A stretch of DNA of 64,000 bases. It comes from Ruminococcaceae bacterium D5. Its GTDB lineage: Bacteria; Bacillota; Clostridia; Oscillospirales; Ruminococcaceae. The stretch lies in the NCBI GenBank assembly GCA_900113995.1, contig FORK01000016.1, positions 21,388-85,387 on the forward strand, read 5' to 3'. The translations under genes were made by a program, and so were the position numbers. Shown in pieces: positions 1-7,784 of the stretch; positions within the stretch are counted from its first letter, which is position 1; each line of letters begins with the position of its first letter. Below the pieces are notes generated by a model that saw nothing but the letters and a program-made list of their open reading frames with translations, ran no database searches and was not told the origin of the DNA.

Positions 1-25
1 CCCCACAGAAAGGAAGTGACCGCGG

Positions 26-1354
26 ATGTCCAAACCGATCGTCGCGGTGGTCGGCCGGCCGAATGTCGGCAAATCCACCCTTTTTAACAAACTGACCGGC
101 CAGCGGCTCGCCATCGTCGAGGATACCCCCGGCGTGACCCGCGACCGGATCTACGCTCCCTGCGAATGGCTGGGGCAGGAGTTTATGCTGGTCGATACCG
201 GCGGCATCGAGCCGTTTTCCGATGACGTGATCCTCTCGCAGATGCGCCGCCAGGCCCAGCTCGCAATCGATAAGGCGGATGTCATCATCCTGGTCACCGA
301 CCTCAGAAGCGGGGTGACGGCGACCGATCAGGAGGTGGCTTCAATGCTCCTCAAGAGCCAGAAGCCGCTGGTGCTCTGTGTCAACAAGTGCGACCGGGTG
401 GGCGATCCGCCTCCCGAGTTCTATGAGTTCTACAATCTGGGGCTGGGCGACCCCATCGCCGTCTCGTCGGTGCACGGCCACGGCACCGGCGACCTTCTCG
501 ACGCAGTCTGCGCAAAAATTGATTTTTCCCGCCTCTCGCGGGAGGAGGGAGACCGCATTTCGGTTGCCATCATCGGCAAGCCGAATGTCGGCAAGTCCTC
601 GCTCGTCAACCGCATCGCCGGGGAGGAACGCACCATCGTTTCTGAGATCGCGGGCACGACCCGCGACGCCACCGACACCGAGATCGACAACGCGCATGGC
701 CGCTATCTCTTTATCGACACCGCCGGAATCCGGCGCAAGAGCAAGGTCACCGACTCGATTGAGCACTTCTCGGTGCTGCGCGCCTATATGGCGGTGGACC
801 GCGCCCAAGTCTGCGTCATCATGATCGACGCAACCGAGGGCTTTACCGAGCAGGATTCCAAGATCGCGGGCTATGCCCACGAGCAGGGGAAGGGCTGCAT
901 TGTCGCGGTCAACAAGTGGGATGCGGTTGAGGACAAAAACGACCGGACGATGCAGGAATTTCAGAAGAAGCTCGAGCAGGACTTCTCCTTTATGAGCTAT
1001 GTCCCCTTTGTCTTTTTCTCGGCCAAGACGGGACAGCGGGTCGACAACCTCTTCCCTCTCATCAATCAGGTCGCTGCCAACAACGCGATGCGGATCACCA
1101 CCGGCGCACTCAACGACCTGCTCGCTCATGCCACGGCCCGGGTCCAGCCGCCGTCGGATAAGGGCAAGCGCCTGAAAATCTATTATATCACCCAGCCCTC
1201 GGCCTGCCCGCCCTCCTTTGTCTGTTTTGTCAACAGCAAGGAGCTGTTCCATTTCTCCTATCAGCGATACCTTGAGAACCAGATTCGGGAATCCTTTGGC
1301 CTGTCCGGCACACCGGTGCGGATTATCGCCCGGGAACGCGGGGAAAGCAGCTAA
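26..1354 (+). CDS. der: Ribosome biogenesis GTPase Der (EngA)
   Basis: Double Era-like GTPase needed for maturation of the 50S ribosomal subunit. The 442-residue protein has two G domains in tandem: the first P-loop is GRPNVGKST at residue 10 with DTPG downstream, and the second is GKPNVGKSS near residue 185 with DTAG. A C-terminal KH-like domain ends in a basic tail. Length matches the family (about 436-440). A ribosome site (AGGAAG) lies just before the ATG. The final codons and stop are copied into a tandem repeat immediately downstream. In many Bacillota der is followed by plsY; here the repeat and mobile DNA follow instead. Confidence 0.97.
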   Translation: MSKPIVAVVGRPNVGKSTLFNKLTGQRLAIVEDTPGVTRDRIYAPCEWLGQEFMLVDTGGIEPFSDDVILSQMRRQAQLAIDKADVIILVTDLRSGVTATDQEVASMLLKSQKPLVLCVNKCDRVGDPPPEFYEFYNLGLGDPIAVSSVHGHGTGDLLDAVCAKIDFSRLSREEGDRISVAIIGKPNVGKSSLVNRIAGEERTIVSEIAGTTRDATDTEIDNAHGRYLFIDTAGIRRKSKVTDSIEHFSVLRAYMAVDRAQVCVIMIDATEGFTEQDSKIAGYAHEQGKGCIVAVNKWDAVEDKNDRTMQEFQKKLEQDFSFMSYVPFVFFSAKTGQRVDNLFPLINQVAANNAMRITTGALNDLLAHATARVQPPSDKGKRLKIYYITQPSACPPSFVCFVNSKELFHFSYQRYLENQIRESFGLSGTPVRIIARERGESS

Positions 1355-1540
1355 AGCGCGTGCCGGCTTCGCCGCTGCATGCGGATTACCGCCCGGGAAC
1401 GGGAGAAATCAGCTAGAGTGCGGCCGGCTTCGCCATTGCCCGTGGATTACCGCCCGGGAACGGGGGAAATCAGCTAGAGCGCGGCCGGCTTCGCCATTGC
1501 CCGCGGATTACCGCGCCGGAATATGGGGAAAGCACAAGGC
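1318..1540. repeat. Tandem repeat of 61-63 bp overlapping the 3' end of der
   Basis: The stretch that encodes the last der codons and the stop is repeated about 3.5 times. Copies of GCGGATTAYCGCCCGGGAAC start at 1318, 1381, 1442 (GTGG variant) and 1503, so the offsets are 63, 61 and 61 bp. The first unit is coding and the others are non-coding. The last copy is diverged. No gene is seen between the der stop and 1721. Confidence 0.9.
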
Positions 1541-1695
1541 AAAGCGCCGCCCTTTCAGCATCCCCCGCAGAAGGATGATTACAATCAAAACCACCCGTTG
1601 AACGGGTGGTTTGAACAGACCCTATAAGGGTCTATCTCCTGTAGCAGCCCCTTAAGGGGCATCGAAGAGTCTGGCAATCACACCATTATTACCTG

Positions 1696-1725
1696 GCAGC
1701 CCCCTTCTCGGGGGCTGCTTTTTAT
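1696..1725 (+). terminator. Hairpin terminator inside the IS end
   Basis: GCAGCCCCC-TTCT-CGGGGGCTGC is followed by TTTTTAT on the plus strand. It would stop transcription coming from der before it runs antisense through the transposase gene, a protective arrangement common in IS200 elements. Confidence 0.6.
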
Positions 1726-2189
1726 GCCTTACTCTTTTCTCCTGTGAAAGGATCTATATATTCTTTTAGGCTCAATTGATCGTCTGAAATATCTTCTTGC
1801 AGCTGGTTTCGAATATAATCTTTTATTGCATTCTCATATTTTCCTACTGTATCGACATAATACCCTCTGCACCAAAAATGCCTGTTCCCATACTTATATT
1901 TCAGATTTGCATGTTTGTCGAATATCATTAGGCTGCTTTTACTTTTAACGTATCCCATGTATGTTGCTACACTTATATGCGGCGAGATACTTACCAGCAT
2001 ATGGATGTGCTCCGGGCATGCCTCTGCCTCTATCACTTCTACTCCTTTCCGCTCACTTAATTCTCTTAATATTTTTCCTACATCTGCTTTGATTTTTCTG
2101 TAAATCACTTGTCTACGATACTTTGGGGCAAATACTATGTGATATTTGCATCTGAACTTACTGTGTGATAAACTTTTTACGTCTTTCAT
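1722..2189 (-). CDS. tnpA: IS200/IS605 family transposase TnpA
   Basis: Y1 HUH single-strand transposase, 155 residues, the usual length for the family. The metal-binding His pair is HIH at residues 61-63 within PEHIHMLVSI, and the catalytic tyrosine is Tyr125 in KDYIRNQ. It excises and inserts its element as single-stranded DNA through the subterminal hairpins. The frame is intact, so the copy may be active. It is lower in GC than the chromosome around it, consistent with recent arrival. Confidence 0.95.
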   Translation of the reverse strand: MKDVKSLSHSKFRCKYHIVFAPKYRRQVIYRKIKADVGKILRELSERKGVEVIEAEACPEHIHMLVSISPHISVATYMGYVKSKSSLMIFDKHANLKYKYGNRHFWCRGYYVDTVGKYENAIKDYIRNQLQEDISDDQLSLKEYIDPFTGEKSKA

Positions 2190-2330
2190 GACATGAACCC
2201 CCTGTGTTCTTTGTGTGGTTGCCAGACCGCACTCATTTTATCACAGGAGGTTCTTCCTTTTACTAAAGTATTTTTTTTGACCACCAGTTCAACTGGTGGT
2301 TTATTTCATGCCTATTCGGCGCCAAAAAAA

Positions 2331-2361
2331 GCGGCCTGCCCGGTTTGTTTGGGCAGGCCGC
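2331..2361 (-). terminator. Terminator of the serine recombinase gene
   Basis: GCGGCCTGCCC ... GGGCAGGCCGC forms an 11-bp stem. On the minus strand it is followed by a run of seven T residues (2324-2330 as A on the plus strand), just after the recombinase stop codon. Confidence 0.8.
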
Positions 2362-2366
2362 AGTCC

Positions 2367-4286
2367 TTATGCAGTTTGTGAAGTTTCCTTTTCTTTGGCT
2401 TTCCGCTTTTCCTGCCGGTAGAACTTCTCCCGGCAGGCGGGTTTGCAAAATTTGGCGTTGGGGCGGACAGACTGGAACGGCTCCCCGCAGCACTGGCACA
2501 CCAGCTGGTACGGTTCGCCCGGAACGATCAGCCCCTCGGCAATCTTCTGTTTGCGCTCCTTTTGGCGCAGATATTTTTCATGGTCACGGATACGCTTCTG
2601 GCGGCGCTGTTCCTCCGCAGCCAGTTCTTCCTCGGTGGGTTCGGGCATGGGTACTTCAAATTTCCCGATGAAATTCAGGTAAATTTCAATTTCCTGCACC
2701 CGTTCCCCGGTACTTCTGTCCGGGGCATGGACCAGAATTTTCTCCACAAATTCATGGATCATGGGGGCGGTCAGCTCGGTGAAATCCGTATATTTCTGTG
2801 CCAGCGCCAGAAAGTGGCTGGCACGGTCGGTGTCCTCGTGAAATTGGTCAAGCTGCGCCTGCTCGGAGGCAAGCAGCTGTTCCAGCTCGGCCTGTTCCTT
2901 CTCATATTCCGCACACAGCAGCTCGAACCGCTTTTCCTCCAGCTTGCCCATGGCATAGGTTTCATACAGCTTTTTTATCAGCACGTCCAGTTCGGAGCTG
3001 CGCCTGCGCTCTTTGGCAACCTTGCGTTTCAGCTCCTTTGCCGCTTCCTGCTGGCGAACCTGTGAAATGCTGCGAACCTTCTGGATAAATTCCTCCTTGT
3101 TCTGGATGGCATAGCTGGCGGTGGTGCGGATGGTTTCCAGAATCAGGGCGTTCAGGGCCTTGGTGCTGACGGTGTGAGAAAAACACATCTGGGTTTCACG
3201 CTCAAAGGTCAGACAGTAGGTGGAGCAGTTGTAAAAGTCCGTTCCATACTCTCGACCGGACTTTTTGCGTTTGCCCCGGTGGTTGTACATCTTGGCTCCG
3301 CAGTCGGCGCAGAACACAAGGCCGATCAAGGGATTGGCGACGCCGGTGGTATCTGTCCGGCGCACCGTCCGTTTCACCTGCTGGGCGAGCTGCCAGGTTT
3401 CCGGGTCAACAATAGCCTCGTGGGTGTTCTCAAAAATCAGCCAGTCGGACGGGTCATTTTTTACCCGCTTATCCCGGTAGGACTTTTTGGAGGAACGGAA
3501 ATTGACGGTGTGCCCCATATACTCCGGCTTGGTCAGCATGGAACTAACGGTGAAGCCGTACCAGTCATAGGGGCGGCTGGTGTCCACGGTGTTCTTCCGG
3601 CTACCTCTGCCGTTGCGGGCCAGATAATAGGCGGGGCACTCCACCTTTTCCTGTGTGAGTATTTTGGCAATCTCATGGGGGCCGTGCCCCTCCACCGCAA
3701 GCCGGAAAATTCGCCGCACCACGGCGGCGGCTTCCTCGTCCACAAGCCAATGGTCCTTATCCTCCGGGTCTTTTTTGTAGCCATAGATGGCGTTGTTGGT
3801 AGTGGGCTTGCCCGCCTTGCCCTTGACACGGTATGCTGCCGAAACCTTTTTGGACTGGTCACGCAGATACCATTCGTTCATGATATTAAGAAAGGGGGCA
3901 AACTCGCCGCTGTCCTGTTCCTCGCTGTCAATGTTATTGGCGACAGCAACAAAATGAACCCCATTCTGCCGGAACATTACCTCGGTGTAGAAGCCGGTTT
4001 GCAGGTAGTTTCTGCCGATCCGGCTCAGATCCTTGCACAGCAGATGGGCCACCTTTCCCGCCTCGATGTCCGCCACAAGGCGCTTCCATGCGGGACGGTC
4101 AAAGTTGCCGCCGGACCACCCATCATCCGTATAGTGGACGATATTGGTGTAGCCCCGCTGCTTTGCATAGCTTTCGAGATAACGTTTCTGGTTCAGAATG
4201 GAGTTCGAGTCGCCCGTGAGGTCATCGTCACGGGACAGGCGCTCATAGAGCGCAGTGATTTTTTCTTCCGTCTGTCTGTTTGCCAT
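2367..4286 (-). CDS. Large serine recombinase (DUF4368-type, Tn4451 TnpX-like)
   Basis: 639-residue site-specific recombinase that would integrate and excise the element. The N-terminal resolvase domain has the catalytic serine at Ser18 (YERLSRDD) and the SRIGR helix. A recombinase domain, a zinc ribbon (CADCGAKMYNH ... NCSTYC), a coiled coil and a DUF4368-like C-terminal region follow. The last 40 residues hold an additional finger, CQCCGEPFQ ... FCKPAC, of the same type as in the 306-residue protein of this element. The ribosome site AAGGAG lies inside tnpW, whose stop is one base upstream, so the two are probably translationally coupled. Confidence 0.95.
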   Translation of the reverse strand: MANRQTEEKITALYERLSRDDDLTGDSNSILNQKRYLESYAKQRGYTNIVHYTDDGWSGGNFDRPAWKRLVADIEAGKVAHLLCKDLSRIGRNYLQTGFYTEVMFRQNGVHFVAVANNIDSEEQDSGEFAPFLNIMNEWYLRDQSKKVSAAYRVKGKAGKPTTNNAIYGYKKDPEDKDHWLVDEEAAAVVRRIFRLAVEGHGPHEIAKILTQEKVECPAYYLARNGRGSRKNTVDTSRPYDWYGFTVSSMLTKPEYMGHTVNFRSSKKSYRDKRVKNDPSDWLIFENTHEAIVDPETWQLAQQVKRTVRRTDTTGVANPLIGLVFCADCGAKMYNHRGKRKKSGREYGTDFYNCSTYCLTFERETQMCFSHTVSTKALNALILETIRTTASYAIQNKEEFIQKVRSISQVRQQEAAKELKRKVAKERRRSSELDVLIKKLYETYAMGKLEEKRFELLCAEYEKEQAELEQLLASEQAQLDQFHEDTDRASHFLALAQKYTDFTELTAPMIHEFVEKILVHAPDRSTGERVQEIEIYLNFIGKFEVPMPEPTEEELAAEEQRRQKRIRDHEKYLRQKERKQKIAEGLIVPGEPYQLVCQCCGEPFQSVRPNAKFCKPACREKFYRQEKRKAKEKETSQTA

Positions 4287-4287
4287 A

Positions 4288-4491
4288 TCAGGCGCTCCTT
4301 TCAGACGGACGGCTCATTTGTGGCAGTTCCATTATACCACATTCCGGCTGGTTTGCCAGCCCGTCATTGCGGATCAGCCGCAGAATTTTATCTTCCATCG
4401 TTTCCTCGGCGGTTTCGCTGAGGTAGACACGAACTTTATAGGTGGTGTTGCCAATGTGCCGGGTCATAAACACGGCATTTTTATCTGCCAT
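4288..4491 (-). CDS. tnpW: Transposon-encoded TnpW family protein
   Basis: 67-residue basic protein resembling TnpW, a small protein typically encoded next to the large serine recombinase in clostridial elements. Its role is not established; a recombination accessory or regulatory role is inferred from its fixed position. It is translated just ahead of the recombinase with a one-base gap. The start has a GAGAGG ribosome site. Confidence 0.75.
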   Translation of the reverse strand: MADKNAVFMTRHIGNTTYKVRVYLSETAEETMEDKILRLIRNDGLANQPECGIMELPQMSRPSERSA

Positions 4492-4753
4492 AGAACCTCT
4501 CTTTCTTGCGCTTTCGGCGCATCCGGTGTATACTGCTGTTGTAGTTCCGTTACTTGTAACCTGCGATTGTGTTACTTCTTTTCTGTGTCAAGCCTGAACA
4601 TGGCAAAGGCCCCCTTTCTCCTGACTGAACGGGCGAATGTAATCTAAGTAACTTGTTTTTAGATTACTCTTTCACTAATAGGAGAAATCCGGGGCGCAAA
4701 ACGGAACCATTTTTGAAAAATCGCAAAATATTTTTTTGAAAAGAGGTGGGGTC
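4492..4753. promoter_or_regulatory. Divergent regulatory region of the element with palindromes
   Basis: 262 bp between tnpW (minus) and the sigma-like gene (plus), with lower GC than its surroundings. It holds GTTAC-TT-GTAAC at 4548-4559 and a perfect 9-bp inverted repeat GTAATCTAA ... TTAGATTAC at 4639-4667 with an 11-base loop. The minus strand contains TTGACA near 4590 as a possible -35. These are candidate operator or recombination sites for the element. Confidence 0.5.
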
Positions 4754-5599
4754 ATGGCGTATCTGTCTGATGACGAACTTCTGGATACCGAGGGTGGCTT
4801 CACTGGATGGGACGATGGGATAGGCGCTGGATCGGCGGAAGAAACGCTGGAACAGGCGCTTGCGGAAGAACGTCTGGCAGAGCTGGAATGCGAACTAGAG
4901 CAGGACGAGTATCCCGTCGATTATGATGCCGAACTGGAAACCGAGGAAGAAGAAGCCGCCCCAGTCAGCGAAAAGCGGCTGAAACGGGAGATCAGGTTGG
5001 AAGCTGTACGGCGGCTGGAGGAAGCGGCCCGTACCGAAAAAGACTTCCTGGTCGTTGTAGGGGAATGGGACAAGCTGGATCGAAACCGGGAGCGCCGGGA
5101 ACGGGACCATGAAAACCTCCGTGGGGATGTGCCGCTGGAATATCAGGCGGTGCCGGAACCCAAGCTCATTCCCCGCTGGTTGAACAACCCCGCATACCGG
5201 CAGCTGAGGGCCGGGAACTTTCTGGACATCCTGTTTGACTGCCCCTATGAGATGCACAACCTGACCGCCGATGCCTTTGTTTCTCGCATGGTGGAAGAAC
5301 TGAGCGAGGAACACAAGGAAGTCCTGTATTTTCTTTCTTTGCGGCTGTACAGCACCACCCGGCTTGCCGCTGTGCGTGGGCAGTCTGACCGCAACATCCG
5401 CAAACTGCGGAAAACCATCCACAAGAAATTGCAGTGCCAGATGTATGACCATCTGTGCGGCAAACCGGAACGTAGCCTGACCTTGCGGGAACGCCAGTTT
5501 TTGGAGGAATACTCGAAAATCGCAAGGAAACAGGGCAAGGATGCCGTGATCCGGCGGGAGAACAAGACCAAACGCAGAAAAAGAAAAAACCGCCCCTGA
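4754..5599 (+). CDS. Sigma-70-region-4-like regulatory protein of the element
   Basis: Probable DNA-binding regulator, 281 residues from the ATG at 4754. That start is chosen because AGAGGTGG precedes it; an in-frame ATG at 4736 lacks a ribosome site. The first 75 residues are very acidic, with many Glu and Asp. The C-terminal third has a helix-turn-helix like sigma region 4 (EEHKEVLYFLSLRLYSTTRL followed by SDRNIRKLRKTI) and a very basic tail. Proteins like this sit near serine recombinases in clostridial integrative elements and are often annotated as sigma factors, but no region 2 is visible here. Confidence 0.6.
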   Translation: MAYLSDDELLDTEGGFTGWDDGIGAGSAEETLEQALAEERLAELECELEQDEYPVDYDAELETEEEEAAPVSEKRLKREIRLEAVRRLEEAARTEKDFLVVVGEWDKLDRNRERRERDHENLRGDVPLEYQAVPEPKLIPRWLNNPAYRQLRAGNFLDILFDCPYEMHNLTADAFVSRMVEELSEEHKEVLYFLSLRLYSTTRLAAVRGQSDRNIRKLRKTIHKKLQCQMYDHLCGKPERSLTLRERQFLEEYSKIARKQGKDAVIRRENKTKRRKRKNRP

Positions 5600-5630
5600 T
5601 AATTGGGACGATTAAGAAGAAAGGGCGTGT

Positions 5631-6551
5631 ATGATGAAAAATTTATTTGAACAGTCCCGTTCCCATTGGGTGCGGTACGATCATTATGAGCTGAAAACAG
5701 CAGAAGATGGAAAGCGGTACATTACCCCCGGCAAGAGCGCAAAGCCGGATGTCTACAATCCGCTGAAAGAGGTCCCGAACATTGTGCTGGATGCGCTGAA
5801 TGTGGGGATGCTGATGATGGGACGCAAGCCAGAAGCAGAAGTGGAAAAGGCGATCATGGAGTTTATCACCCGGTACGGCCTGCTGGGGCTGATGACCGCC
5901 CTGCCCACCACGCCGTCCTTTATGGATTATGAGGCGGTGTACCTTCCGAAAAACCACTTCATCAAGGAAGAATCCATGGCGACAGACAAATACCTGTCCC
6001 TGTTTTACCCCTTTGACCAGCTGGACTTGGTGAAGAAAGGCATTGAATCCACATGGAATGTGTCCGGTGACCGGACGATGGTTGCCCTGACCATGACTTT
6101 CATGGACGAGCCGATGGCGAAGAACATGAGCTTCCAGCGGGAATATGCGGAACCCTACGACTGGGTTGCCCAGCAGTTCAAGGACTGGGCCTTTACCCTG
6201 ACCACCGCCATTTTCTACTACAATGACTATGATTTCATGGGCGAGGACGAACGGGGGCTGTATCGCAAGGCCATGGCTGTGTTCGGCGGGATCGCTCCCA
6301 GCTATCACATCGAGCTGCTGGACAAGCCCACCATTTACTGGGATTTCCACTCCCTGCTGCTGGGTATCCAGATGATGTTCAGCTTCATGCTGGTGGATGA
6401 TGACCAGCCCCTGCGCCTGTGCAAGCATTGTCAGAAGGTGTTTTTGGGCAGCCGGTCCAACTCCGCCTTTTGCAGTCCACGGTGCAAAAATCAGTACAAT
6501 GTCTACAAGAGCCGGGGAAAGAACCGGACGGGTGGAGGTGACGAAGAATGA
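5631..6551 (+). CDS. Element-borne protein with C-terminal zinc finger, function unknown
   Basis: 306 residues, intact. The body is mainly alpha-helical with no motif I can name. The C-terminal 40 residues hold CKHCQKVFLG ... FCSPRCKNQYN, a four-cysteine finger like the CGNR-type fingers of bacterial transcription regulators, suggesting nucleic-acid binding. The serine recombinase of the same element ends with a similar finger. The start may be the ATG at 5631 or 5634; AAAGGG sits 5-8 bases upstream. The stop overlaps the start of the next gene (ATGA), so the two are co-translated. Confidence 0.55.
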   Translation: MMKNLFEQSRSHWVRYDHYELKTAEDGKRYITPGKSAKPDVYNPLKEVPNIVLDALNVGMLMMGRKPEAEVEKAIMEFITRYGLLGLMTALPTTPSFMDYEAVYLPKNHFIKEESMATDKYLSLFYPFDQLDLVKKGIESTWNVSGDRTMVALTMTFMDEPMAKNMSFQREYAEPYDWVAQQFKDWAFTLTTAIFYYNDYDFMGEDERGLYRKAMAVFGGIAPSYHIELLDKPTIYWDFHSLLLGIQMMFSFMLVDDDQPLRLCKHCQKVFLGSRSNSAFCSPRCKNQYNVYKSRGKNRTGGGDEE

Positions 6552-6877
6552 GCGAGGAACAGGGCCTGACCCCGTATGAAACCAGAGAAATTCTCTTTTA
6601 CAAGACAGAAAACGGAGAGGTGCGGGTGGAAATCCTGCTCTTTCAGGAAAATCTCTGGCTGACGCAGGCAAAAATGGCAGAACTGTTCGAGGTACAGAAA
6701 GCAGCCATTTCCAAGCATCTGAAAAACATTTTTGAATCCGGCGAACTGAGCGAGGATTCAGTTGTTTCCAAAATGGAAACAACTGCGGCGGACGGAAAAC
6801 GGTATCAGACCAACTATTACAATCTGGAATGCAGTGGGCGGTCGTTAGAACGGTGCCAGTCCGTTTACGGGCAGTAA
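6548..6877 (+). pseudogene. Truncated RhuM-family protein
   Basis: The first 94 or so residues match the N-terminal DNA-binding part of RhuM proteins: EILFYKTENGEV, WLTQAKMAELF, KNIFESGELSEDSV and an AADGKRYQTNYYNLE stretch. RhuM proteins are normally about 330 residues long. Similarity stops abruptly after YYNLE and the frame runs on for 15 unrelated residues. The break coincides with the start of the candidate structured RNA downstream, so the 3' part was lost at the right junction of the mobile element. Confidence 0.8.
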
Positions 6878-6985
6878 ATGATATGGGTGAAGGAAATTTC
6901 GGTGCATCTTGAGATGCCTGCCGGAATCACGCCCTTCTGGGGCCGGTGCACACCACGCGTCTAACGCGTGGTTATGATTTTCCGG
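6837..6985 (+). ncRNA. Candidate structured RNA, copy 1
   Basis: A non-coding stretch homologous to one at 17.43 kb. Shared blocks are GTCGTTAGAACG at 6841 (itself a small hairpin CGTT-AG-AACG) and TGCATCTTGAG followed by GCCTGCCGG at 6901-6924. The spacing between the blocks is 60 bases here and 59 in copy 2. GGTGCA (6901) can pair with TGCACC (near 6948), and the transcript would end in the ACCACGCGT-CTA-ACGCGTGGT hairpin. The family is not proven; raiA RNA is one candidate to test. A protein-coding explanation is not supported. Confidence 0.5.
6952..6982 (+). terminator. Terminator of candidate RNA copy 1
   Basis: Perfect 9-bp stem ACCACGCGT / ACGCGTGGT with a CTA loop, followed by TATGATTTT on the plus strand. 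No other plus-strand gene precedes it except the broken rhuM. Confidence 0.65.
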
Positions 6986-7212
6986 TCGTTCTTCCGCCCC
7001 CGGCGCGGCAAGCTGTTCGGCCTGCGGCAGAGCCTTCCGCGGTCTGCCGGCTCCGGGCATGGCAGAGAATGCTTCCGCAAGGTGTGCCGCCCTGCCGGTT
7101 TCGGCCTCCCGACCGGCAAGGCTGCGTCCCCGCTCCAGTTTCCCTGCGAAGCCGCCGGGAGGCTTCCTTCTCGCCCGCGGCCTTGCTGGAAACTTGCATC
7201 ATCTGCCCTTTC

Positions 7213-7584
7213 TCATTCGGAAACCGGCGGCCCTCCACATTTTTCATCCGCGCCGTCTTCCTGCAGCCTCTCCTGCCAAAGCTCGAACAGTGCCCCGATA
7301 TCCTGCGCAAACTCCCGGTCGGTCTGCGTCTCATCTTTTTTCAGCTCTTCGAGCACCTCAAAGGCAAAGCTTCCGGGGCCGTACCTCTTCCATGCGGCCG
7401 CCGCTACGGGTTCCGGGCAGGAGCCCACCGACACCGAAAATGCAAAGCGGTTCTGTGAGCCGCGCAGATCAGTGGAACCATGCAGCCAGCTTTTCCGCGC
7501 CGCGTCGCAGCGGATGCGGAACACCCCTCCCACGACGGTACGGCTGCGGTAGGCATCCTTCCATTCCTTTCTGGCAGAACACAT
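7213..7584 (-). CDS. GIY-YIG nuclease family protein
   Basis: 123-residue stand-alone GIY-YIG-fold protein of the small clostridial type. The core is GGVFRIRCDAA ... GSTDLRGSQNRFAFSVS ... WKRYGPGSFAFEVLEELKK, followed by TQTDREFAQDIGALFELWQ. Small members are of uncertain function, and the canonical catalytic tyrosines are partly replaced here (VFRI in place of IYxI), so nuclease activity is doubtful. The AGGGAGG ribosome site and a good promoter (7620-7648) support the start. It is divergent from noc. Confidence 0.75.
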   Translation of the reverse strand: MCSARKEWKDAYRSRTVVGGVFRIRCDAARKSWLHGSTDLRGSQNRFAFSVSVGSCPEPVAAAAWKRYGPGSFAFEVLEELKKDETQTDREFAQDIGALFELWQERLQEDGADEKCGGPPVSE

Positions 7585-7619
7585 GGCCTGTTTCCTCCCT
7601 TTATATTGCGGTCGGAATT

Positions 7620-7648
7620 ATTGTAAAAGAAACTTCGGGAAAATGCAA
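7620..7648 (-). promoter_or_regulatory. Sigma-A promoter of the GIY-YIG gene
   Basis: Minus strand TTGCAT (7643-7648), 17-base spacer, TACAAT (7620-7625). It lies 36 bases upstream of the start codon. Confidence 0.65.
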
Positions 7649-7701
7649 TCCACGCTCGGTAGAGTGGTGCGGATTTTGTCACAATTTGCGATGGAAAATT
7701 A

Positions 7702-7730
7702 TTGAAATTATGGAATAAAAATGGTATCTT
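7702..7730 (+). promoter_or_regulatory. Sigma-A promoter of noc
   Basis: TTGAAA (7702-7707), 17-base spacer, TATCTT (7725-7730). Transcription would begin near 7737, downstream of the in-frame ATG at 7731, so that ATG cannot be the start of noc. Confidence 0.65.
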
Positions 7731-7784
7731 ATGAAATACGAGAAGGACAAGCCTTCTCACAGATTTCGGCAGGAGGGCGTTTCG

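Larger units (their letters stand above)
1586..2306 (-). mobile_element. IS200/IS605-family insertion sequence
   Basis: A single-gene IS200-type element. Each edge carries a short imperfect palindrome of the same design, ACCACCCGTT-G-AACGGGTGGT at 1590-1610 and ACCACCAGTT-C-AACTGGTGGT at 2280-2300, as expected for the subterminal hairpins recognised by a Y1 HUH transposase. Between the left hairpin and the gene lie further small palindromes (1617-1632, 1643-1659) and a hairpin with a plus-strand T run at 1696-1725. The exact cleavage sites cannot be fixed by eye. There is no tnpB partner. Confidence 0.85.
2312..6832. mobile_element. Remnant of a serine-recombinase integrative element
   Basis: About 4.5 kb bounded on the left by the IS200 copy and on the right by the point where rhuM homology stops (about 6825-6832). 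It carries a large serine recombinase, TnpW, a sigma-like regulator, a zinc-finger protein and a truncated rhuM. The gene set is like one end of Tn4451/CTn-type elements of Clostridia, but no mobilisation, replication or conjugation gene is present. Both boundaries are inferred from gene content; attL and attR could not be identified. Confidence 0.6.

Noticed and set aside
6946..7718. Overlapping plus-strand frames of 120-220 codons opposite the GIY-YIG gene
   Set aside because: Pro/Arg/Ser-rich antisense shadows; the minus-strand frame matches a known family and has a promoter.
7731..7784. Earlier ATG for noc
   Set aside because: It lies directly after the promoter -10 box, so it would not be on the mRNA. 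The ATG at 7785 has a proper ribosome site.
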